From FEN-1099 sp964511015 (GTDB lineage: Bacteria > Lernaellota > Lernaellaia > Lernaellales > Lernaellaceae), in the NCBI GenBank assembly GCA_964511015.1, contig CAZEDX010000001.1:75657-139656 (forward strand): a stretch of DNA of 64,000 nt. The letters run 5' to 3'. Below are positions 34,990 through 41,651 of this stretch, piece after piece. The notes beneath the pieces are model-generated. The model had not been told where the DNA came from. It was given only the letters and a program-made list of their open reading frames with translations, and searched no databases. Positions within the stretch are counted from its first letter, which is position 1. The number at the start of each line of letters is the position of its first letter. The position numbers were made by a program, and so were the translations under genes.

Positions 34990-35826
34990 ATGAGTTCTGA
35001 CGACATTAGCAGCATCGTGAGTAGACACAAGAACGACCGCGGCGGTTTGATTGCAACCTTGGAAGAAATCCAGGCCCGCTACGGCTATCTGCCGGAAGCC
35101 GCCTTGCGCCGGGTGGCCGAAGAGTCCGACTGGTCGCTGGTCGACATTTACGGCGTAGCCACCTTCTACAAGGCGTTCAGCCTCAAGCCCCGCGGCAAGC
35201 ACCTCATTTTGCTTTGCATGGGTACGGCCTGCCACGTGCGCGGCGGGCCGGCGCTGCTGAAGGAGTTCAGCCGGTTGCTGGGCATCGGAGCCGGCGAAAC
35301 CACTGCCGACCGCGAATTCTCGCTGGAGACGGTCAACTGCCTTGGCGCCTGCGCCCTTGGGCCGACGGTAGTGGTGGACGGCCGGTACTATCCACACGTC
35401 ACGCCGGCGCAGGTCAAAGGCATTATCGAACAGACACGCGAGGGGTGGGACAAGGTGGCCATGGAGGGGGACCAGCGGGTTTTCCCGGTCGAGGTCAGTT
35501 GTGCGCGCTGCAACCACAGCCTGATGGATCCGCAATATCTGATCGACGGCCATCCGTCGATTCGCGTCAGTATTGCCTTTGGCAGCAAACACGGTTGGCT
35601 GCGCCTTTCGTCGTTGTACGGCAGCTACAATGTGGAGGCCGAATACGAGGCACCGCTCGACACGGTGGTCAACATGTTTTGCCCGCATTGTCACACGGAG
35701 CTGCTGGGCTCCATGGATTGCCCGGAGTGCGGGGTGACGATGGTCCCGATGATCGTGCGCGGCGGTGGCGTGGTGCAGATCTGCTCGCGCCGTGGCTGCA
35801 AGGGACACATTTTGCACGTTGGTTGA
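34990..35826 (+). CDS. NuoE/HydC-type NADH-dehydrogenase [2Fe-2S] subunit with zinc-ribbon C-terminus
   Basis: 278 residues from ATG 34990 (GGAG nine bases upstream; an in-frame GTG at 34969 is the alternative). Residues 1-150 are the helical plus thioredoxin-like [2Fe-2S] domain: LEEIQARYGYLPEAALRRVA, IYGVATFYKAF, then CMGTAC and CLGAC as the four ligands. Ordinary NuoE/HydC ends near residue 160. Here about 120 further residues contain CARC, CPHCHTELLGSMDCPEC and CSRRGC, which look like zinc-ribbon pairs. It should pass electrons in a NADH-linked soluble complex with the NuoF-GltD fusion encoded 40 bases downstream. Confidence 0.9.
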   Translation: MSSDDISSIVSRHKNDRGGLIATLEEIQARYGYLPEAALRRVAEESDWSLVDIYGVATFYKAFSLKPRGKHLILLCMGTACHVRGGPALLKEFSRLLGIGAGETTADREFSLETVNCLGACALGPTVVVDGRYYPHVTPAQVKGIIEQTREGWDKVAMEGDQRVFPVEVSCARCNHSLMDPQYLIDGHPSIRVSIAFGSKHGWLRLSSLYGSYNVEAEYEAPLDTVVNMFCPHCHTELLGSMDCPECGVTMVPMIVRGGGVVQICSRRGCKGHILHVG

Positions 35827-35866
35827 TTCGCCGGCGGGCGAATTCGCACAAGAAAGGTACTGATTT

Positions 35867-38800
35867 ATGCCGCAGATTAGAAACCTGGCCGGGTTCAAGA
35901 ACTACCGTCTTCTGGTGATGGGCGAACCCGCCGACGACAAGCCATGCCTGGTGATTTGCGCCGGGACCGGCGGTCAGGCCAGTGGTTCCAATGACATCAT
36001 GCGCATCATCAAGCGGCAGATTCTGGAGCGCGAACTCCATGACAAGCTGTCGTTGCGCACCACGGGCTGTCTCGGCTTCTGCGAAATGGATCCGTTCATC
36101 ATCGTGGAGCCGGGACACCACCTATATCCAAAACTCAAGATGGAAGACGTGCCGGTCATCATCGACGCCACGCTGAAAGGCCAGGTGGTCGATCGGCTGT
36201 TGTATCGCGAGCCCGGTTCGAAAGAAGTGTTCGTTACCCAACACGAGATTCCATTCTTCCGCGGGCAGACCCGCACCATTTTGGGCCACAACCAGTTGCT
36301 CGACCCGATCCGCATCGTCGACTACATCCGTATCGGGGGCTATGCGGCGCTGGAAAAAGTGCTGGAAAACCCTGATCCGGAATGGATCGTGGCCGAGGTT
36401 GTCAAATCGGGTTTGCGCGGCCGCGGCGGCGCCGGTTTCCCGACCGGCAAGAAGTGGGATCTGGCGCGGCGGACGCCGGCCCCGACCGGTCAGAAATACG
36501 TCGTCTGCAACGCCGACGAAGGCGACCCGGGCGCGTACATGGACCGCAGTTTGCTCGAGGGCAATCCGCACGCCATTTTGGAGGGGATGATCATCGCCGG
36601 CATCGCCATCGGCGCGACGCGCGGCATTATTTACGTGCGCAGCGAATACCCGCTGGCCATCAAACACGCATTGATTGCCGTGCGTCAAATGCGTGAACTA
36701 GGTTTGTTGGGCGAGAACATTTTGGGCAGCGGCGTCAACTTCGACATCGAAATTGTGCGCGGCGCCGGCGCTTTTGTTTGCGGCGAGGAAACCGCGCTGA
36801 TCCACTCGATCGAAGGCAAGATGGGCGAACCGCGCCAACGGCCGCCGTACCCGATTCAGAAAGGCATCTTCGGCTGCCCGACGTGCATCAACAACGTCGA
36901 GACGTTGGCCAACGTGGCGCCGATCATCAGTCAGGGCGCGGACGAATACATCAAGGTGGGCGTGCCCGGCAACACCGGCACCAAGATCTTCTCCCTGGTC
37001 GGCAAGATCAAGAACACCGGCCTGGTCGAGGTGCCGATGGGCACCAAGATCAGCGAGATCGTGCATGAGATCGGCGGCGGCGCGGTGGGCAAGGCCCGTG
37101 TAAAAGCGGTGCAGACCGGCGGTCCGTCGGGCGGCTGCATTCCGGCCGCGCGTTTCGATCTGCCGATCGACTACGACAGCCTGGCCGCGGCGGGGTCCAT
37201 CATGGGCTCCGGCGGCATGATCGTGAGGGACGAAAACACCTGCATGGTGGACATCACGAAGTACTTTATGAACTTCCTGAAAGAGGAGTCGTGCGGCAAG
37301 TGCTTCACGTGTCGAAAGGGCACGCAGCGCATGTACGAAATCCTCGACGACATCACGCGCGGCGAAGGCACGATGGACCACCTAGCGCTGCTGGAGGAGC
37401 TGGCCACGGTGGTCAAAGACACCACGATGTGCGGTTTAGGGCAGTCGGCGCCCAACCCGGTGTTGAGTACACTGCGCTATTTCCGCTATGAATACGAACG
37501 ACACATTCTGCACAAGCGGTGCGACGCGTTCGTCTGCAAAGACCTGGTGGGTGCGCCCTGCCAGTCGGCTTGTCCGCTGGGCACTGAGGCATGGCGTTAC
37601 ATCGCCCATGTCGCGCGCGGGGAATACGCCGAGGCGTATCGCGTCATACGCGAAACCAACCCGTTGCCGTCGATCTGCGCGCGCGTCTGCCATCACCCGT
37701 GCGAGAGCCGCTGCCGCCTGGGCGCCGGTGGACTACAGGATCCGGTTGCGATTCGCGCGCTCAAACGCGTGGTCACCGATCAGGTCGGCCCGGAGGTATG
37801 CCCACCGCTGGAAATCGTCAATTTGGGCAACGCGGCGGCGAGGGTGGCAGTGGTCGGCGGCGGTCCAGCCGGCCTGACCGCGGCGCACAACCTCTCGCGG
37901 CGTGGTTACGCGGTCACGTTGTTCGAGGCGGAAGCCGAACTCGGCGGCATGGCGCTCGGCGGAATTCCCGCCTATCGCTTGCCGCGTGAAGTGCTACGCA
38001 AGGAAATCGCCGCGCTGCTCAACCGCAACATCACGGTGAAGTGCAACACGGCGATGGGGCGCGATTTCACCATCGAAAGCCTGCTGGCCGATGGCTTCCG
38101 CGCGGTGTTTGTGAGCATCGGGGCGCATCAAAGCCGGCGGCTGGAATTGGCCGGCGAGGAAGCGGAGGGCATCTACCCGGCGATGCGGTTCCTCAAGGCC
38201 TACAACCTGCGCGGCGAGAACCTGGCGCGCGGCAAGGTCGGCATCGTGGGTGGCGGCAACTCGGCGATCGACGCGGCGCGTGTCGCACTGCGCCAGCCGG
38301 GTGTGAAGAGTGTGACCATCTACTACCGGCGGACGCGCGAAGAAATGCCGGCGTTTGCCGAGGAAATCGAAGCCGCCCTGGCTGAGGGCGTGAAACTCAA
38401 GACGTTGCTGGCGCCAGTGAAGTTGCAGACCAAGAAAAACGGTAAACTCGCCGGGGTGGAGTTCCAGGCCAACACCCTAGGCAAGATCGACGCCAGCGGC
38501 CGCCGGCGGCCGGTGCCGTTGCCGGGCACGGAAGAGCTGGTCAAGTTGGATACCCTGATCGTGGCGATCGGCGAGCAGGTCAATGCCAGCGGCTTTGCCG
38601 AATGCGGCGTCGATTGCCGCGCCGACGGGCCGATCTGTGTTGACGCCGACACGCTGTCCACTAGCCGCGCCGGCGTGTTCGCCGGCGGCGACGCGGCCAC
38701 CGGGCCCAACACGCTGGTCGAGGCGATCGCGGCGGGCAAGAAAGCGGCGGTCGTGATCGAACGCTATTTGCAAGGCGAAACGCTGCAGCCGCCCGCCGAG

Positions 38801-39052
38801 CGTTGCGTGCCGCGGGTGTTCCTGGAACCGGTGGAGGTGCCGGAAGAAGAGCGCCAACACGCGGAACGCGCGGAGGCCCCGTCGATTCCGGTCAAGGAAC
38901 GGTTGGGCGGCGCCGGCGAGGTCGAACTGGCGCTGTCGCCGGAAGCGGCGGCCAAGGAAGCGCGCCGGTGTTTGCGCTGCGATCTGGAATTCACTCGTCC
39001 GGCGGAAATTGTCGCGCTGGACCAAGAAGCGCGGGAAGGGAAGCCGGCATGA
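35867..39052 (+). CDS. NuoF/HydB-GltD fusion flavoprotein
   Basis: 1061 residues. Order: thioredoxin-like [2Fe-2S] domain (1-125) with Cys31, Cys68 and Cys72, but Gly36 where HydB proteins have the second Cys; NuoF core (130-530) with GLRGRGGAGFPTGKKW (FMN) and CNADEGDPGAYMDR (NADH); [4Fe-4S] ligands SCGKCFTCRKGT (about 474-485) and CGLGQSAPNP; the HydB-type KRCDAFVCK pair; then a GltD/DPYD-like part with cysteine-rich entry APCQSACPLGTEAWRY and CARVCHHPCESRC (about 563-620), FAD site VAVVGGGPAGLTAAHNL (about 658) and NAD(P) site VGIVGGGNSAIDAAR (about 790). The usual HydB C-terminal 2x[4Fe-4S] ferredoxin is replaced by the GltD part. The stop overlaps the next ATG (ATGA). Confidence 0.92.
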   Translation: MPQIRNLAGFKNYRLLVMGEPADDKPCLVICAGTGGQASGSNDIMRIIKRQILERELHDKLSLRTTGCLGFCEMDPFIIVEPGHHLYPKLKMEDVPVIIDATLKGQVVDRLLYREPGSKEVFVTQHEIPFFRGQTRTILGHNQLLDPIRIVDYIRIGGYAALEKVLENPDPEWIVAEVVKSGLRGRGGAGFPTGKKWDLARRTPAPTGQKYVVCNADEGDPGAYMDRSLLEGNPHAILEGMIIAGIAIGATRGIIYVRSEYPLAIKHALIAVRQMRELGLLGENILGSGVNFDIEIVRGAGAFVCGEETALIHSIEGKMGEPRQRPPYPIQKGIFGCPTCINNVETLANVAPIISQGADEYIKVGVPGNTGTKIFSLVGKIKNTGLVEVPMGTKISEIVHEIGGGAVGKARVKAVQTGGPSGGCIPAARFDLPIDYDSLAAAGSIMGSGGMIVRDENTCMVDITKYFMNFLKEESCGKCFTCRKGTQRMYEILDDITRGEGTMDHLALLEELATVVKDTTMCGLGQSAPNPVLSTLRYFRYEYERHILHKRCDAFVCKDLVGAPCQSACPLGTEAWRYIAHVARGEYAEAYRVIRETNPLPSICARVCHHPCESRCRLGAGGLQDPVAIRALKRVVTDQVGPEVCPPLEIVNLGNAAARVAVVGGGPAGLTAAHNLSRRGYAVTLFEAEAELGGMALGGIPAYRLPREVLRKEIAALLNRNITVKCNTAMGRDFTIESLLADGFRAVFVSIGAHQSRRLELAGEEAEGIYPAMRFLKAYNLRGENLARGKVGIVGGGNSAIDAARVALRQPGVKSVTIYYRRTREEMPAFAEEIEAALAEGVKLKTLLAPVKLQTKKNGKLAGVEFQANTLGKIDASGRRRPVPLPGTEELVKLDTLIVAIGEQVNASGFAECGVDCRADGPICVDADTLSTSRAGVFAGGDAATGPNTLVEAIAAGKKAAVVIERYLQGETLQPPAERCVPRVFLEPVEVPEEERQHAERAEAPSIPVKERLGGAGEVELALSPEAAAKEARRCLRCDLEFTRPAEIVALDQEAREGKPA

Positions 39053-39726
39053 TCGAAGTGACCATCAACGGGGTGAGCGTCGAAGTCGAGGCGGGTACGA
39101 CCATTCTCGAGGCGGCAAGGTTTCTCGGCTTCCCGATTCCAACGCTTTGCCACATGGAGGGTCTGACGCCGTACGGCGCATGCCGGCTGTGCGTGGTCGA
39201 AATCAGCAACGGCGGCCGCAGCCGGTTGGTGACGTCCTGCACATACCCGGTCGAACCGGGGCTGCACATTCGCACCGCGTCGGCGCGAGTGGTCAAGGCG
39301 CGGAAGATGATTCTGGAACTGCTGCTGGCCTCGTGCCCGCAATCCAAGGTCATTCAGGACCTTGCTTCGGCCCACGAAGTGCGGCAACAGCGCTTCCGTC
39401 AGGAACACGAAGACTGCATTCTGTGCGGCCGTTGCGTGCGGATGTGCGAAGAGCAGATGACCGGCAAGGCTATCGGTTTTCAGGGCCGCGGCACGCGCCG
39501 GACCATCGGCACACCCTTCGGCAAACGTTCCGAGGAATGCCGGTTGTGCGGCGGGTGCATCTACGTCTGCCCGGCGTGCCAGCTCCGTTGCACCTATACC
39601 GAGCCGGACAAGGCCATTTGCGGCGGCTGCGCCAACTTGAGCCCGCCGTGTCTGGCCAAGGAAAAGTTCGACGACATGATGTGCTACATGGCGCCCTGTG
39701 TAGCCTGTGAGATTCAGCAGAAATAG
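39049..39726 (+). CDS. NuoG-N/HoxU-like ferredoxin subunit ([2Fe-2S] plus 4Fe-4S domains)
   Basis: 225 residues; ATG 39049 overlaps the stop of the fusion gene. N-terminal plant-type [2Fe-2S] domain with CHMEGLTPYGACRLC and the fourth ligand in VTSCTYPV. After a helical segment come CILCGRCVRMCEE and CRLCGGCIYVCPAC, two [4Fe-4S]-type groups, and further Cys pairs (CGGCANLSPPC, CVAC) near the C-terminus. It corresponds to the electron-wire end of NuoG or HydA without the hydrogenase or molybdopterin catalytic domain. It should bridge the NuoF-GltD protein and the GltB-like protein or a ferredoxin. Confidence 0.9.
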   Translation: MIEVTINGVSVEVEAGTTILEAARFLGFPIPTLCHMEGLTPYGACRLCVVEISNGGRSRLVTSCTYPVEPGLHIRTASARVVKARKMILELLLASCPQSKVIQDLASAHEVRQQRFRQEHEDCILCGRCVRMCEEQMTGKAIGFQGRGTRRTIGTPFGKRSEECRLCGGCIYVCPACQLRCTYTEPDKAICGGCANLSPPCLAKEKFDDMMCYMAPCVACEIQQK

Positions 39727-39744
39727 CGAAGGGAGAAGACCAAA

Positions 39745-41328
39745 ATGTCGCTTTCAAGAATCAATGCAACTGCCGCGACGCTGACCAAGAACCGCACCGA
39801 AGGGTCGGTTGTACCCGCCTCCGGCATGTGCGTCACCTGCGTGGACGGCTGCGTCGGCATGTGCGAGATCGGCAAGTCGGCTTACCGCGGCCATGAGGTG
39901 CTGTATCCGCAACCCTTCGGGGTGATCACGACCGCCGCGGAGAAGCAGTACCCGGTCGACTACTCGCACTTCAATATCATGGGCACCTGCGTCGGTGCGC
40001 ACGGCATCGAGGCCGACAGCGACAAGGCGATCTTTCCCGCGGTCAGCCTGGAGGTGAAGTTCGGCCACGACAACGGCATCAAGTTCCGCTGTCCGTGGAT
40101 CATCCCCGGCATCGGTTCGACAAACATCGCCAAGAACAACTGGGAAGGACTGGCCATCGGCTCGGCGTTGGCCGGCACGGGTTTGACGATCGGCGAGAAC
40201 GTCGTGGGCATGGACCCCCAATCGACGATCAAGAATGGCCGGGTGGTGGACACCGTCGACCTTAAGCGGCGCGTCAAGCTCTATCAGGATCACATGCAAG
40301 ACGGCTACGGCGCGATTGTCGTGCAGGCCAACCAGGAAGACACGCGTCTGGGCGTGCAGGAATATGCCATCGAGAAACTCGGCGTGCAGTGCGTCGAAAT
40401 AAAGTGGGGCCAGGGCGCGAAAGACATCGGCGGCGAGGTCAAGATCAAGGACCTGAAAAAAGCGCAGTTGCTTTACGATCGCGGCTATGTCGTGCTGCCA
40501 AACCCCACCGACCCGGTGGTCATCAAAGCCTTCGAGCGCGGCTCGTTCAAGGAATTCGAACGGCATTCGCGCGTCGGTATGGTGAGCGAGGAAACCTTCG
40601 CCCAGCGGATCGCCGAACTGCGGAAAGCCGGCGCGAAGTACATCTTCCTCAAGACCGGTGCTTACCGGCCGCAGGATCTGGCTCGCGCACTGCGTTACGC
40701 TTCGAAGTACAAGCTCGATCTGCTGACGGTCGACGGCGCGGGCGGCGGCACTGGCATGAGCCCATGGCGGATGATGAACGAGTGGGGCGTGCCTCCGGTG
40801 GAACTGCACTCGCTGCTGTATCAATACGCCAAACAGCTCGCGGACCGAGGCGAATACCTGCCCGCGTTGGCCGTGGCCGGCGGTTTCAACCTCGAGGATC
40901 AGATCTTCAAGGGGCTGGCGTTGGGCGCGCCGTACGTCAAGTTGGTCGGCATGGCGCGGGCGCCGATCGCCGCGGCGATGGTCGGCAAGACGATCGGCAA
41001 GACCGTAGATTCATTCCAACTGCCGGTCTATGTCGAACGTTTCGGTACGTCGAAGGACGAAATCTTCGTGACCGCCGCCGAACTGCGGCACCGCCTGGGT
41101 GACGAGGCGTTCGATAAACTCCCAACCGGCGCGCTCGGTCTGTTCACGTACTATGAGCGGCTGGCGCAGGGCTTGCGGCAGTTGATGGCCGGCAGCCGTC
41201 GGTTCACCCTGGCGCATATGTCCCGCAACGACCTGGCCGCGTTAACGCACGAAGCGGCCGAAATCAGCGGCATTCCGTTCATCATGGATGTGGACAAGGA
41301 AGAGGCGCAGCAGATTCTGAACCAATAG
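39745..41328 (+). CDS. GltB-like FMN-binding glutamate-synthase-domain protein lacking glutaminase
   Basis: 527 residues. The glutamate-synthase barrel is recognisable from VDGAGGGTGMSPWRMMNEWG, the FMN/substrate block, LAVAGGFNLEDQIFKGLALGAPYVKL and the ITGALGL-like LPTGALGLFTYYERLAQGLRQLMAG. There is no N-terminal class II amidotransferase domain (no catalytic Cys1). The 3Fe-4S motif of ordinary GltB is not seen near the C-terminus. The N-terminus instead has CVTCVDGCVGMC (C-x2-C-x3-C-x3-C). It is the last gene of the cluster, 18 bases after the ferredoxin subunit, with AGGGAGAAGA as SD. Reaction unknown: it could be an ammonia-dependent or amino-acid-oxidising flavin module. Confidence 0.88.
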   Translation: MSLSRINATAATLTKNRTEGSVVPASGMCVTCVDGCVGMCEIGKSAYRGHEVLYPQPFGVITTAAEKQYPVDYSHFNIMGTCVGAHGIEADSDKAIFPAVSLEVKFGHDNGIKFRCPWIIPGIGSTNIAKNNWEGLAIGSALAGTGLTIGENVVGMDPQSTIKNGRVVDTVDLKRRVKLYQDHMQDGYGAIVVQANQEDTRLGVQEYAIEKLGVQCVEIKWGQGAKDIGGEVKIKDLKKAQLLYDRGYVVLPNPTDPVVIKAFERGSFKEFERHSRVGMVSEETFAQRIAELRKAGAKYIFLKTGAYRPQDLARALRYASKYKLDLLTVDGAGGGTGMSPWRMMNEWGVPPVELHSLLYQYAKQLADRGEYLPALAVAGGFNLEDQIFKGLALGAPYVKLVGMARAPIAAAMVGKTIGKTVDSFQLPVYVERFGTSKDEIFVTAAELRHRLGDEAFDKLPTGALGLFTYYERLAQGLRQLMAGSRRFTLAHMSRNDLAALTHEAAEISGIPFIMDVDKEEAQQILNQ

Positions 41329-41349
41329 ACCTCGGATTTAATGTTGGTC

Positions 41350-41393
41350 GGCGGAACCTGGGGTATCATTTCCGGGTTTCGCCGTTTTCTTTT
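41350..41393 (+). terminator. Rho-independent terminator after the redox cluster
   Basis: Stem GGCGGAACC (41350-41358) pairs with GGTTTCGCC (41375-41383) with one G-T wobble, followed by GTTTTCTTTT. The remaining bases up to 41651 are AT-rich and hold the promoter of the next regulator; no gene is seen there. Confidence 0.7.
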
Positions 41394-41651
41394 CCGCCTC
41401 CAAGCATTATCTCGACAAAATAGAATAGTCGTTCTAAATATACGAGAATGTCGGAGTCGGCAAAAATTCCCTTGGAAAAATCAGATCGACGATGTTATAC
41501 ATATTGGCAAGGGATGGAACTCGTCGAATAATGAACCAAAACTCCCTAATTGGTTCGGAATTGTAGGTGTGATTCCGAGTTTGCTCACTAACAAATGTAA
41601 TATATACTAGTGTAAAATATATTAAATATAGGCCAGATAAGGGGCGTAGAA

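Noticed and set aside
34669..41328. Electron-bifurcating [FeFe]-hydrogenase (HydABC)
   Set aside because: No H-cluster cysteine motifs (TSCCP, MPCxxKxxE) occur in any of the subunits; the NuoG-like protein stops after the ferredoxin domains.
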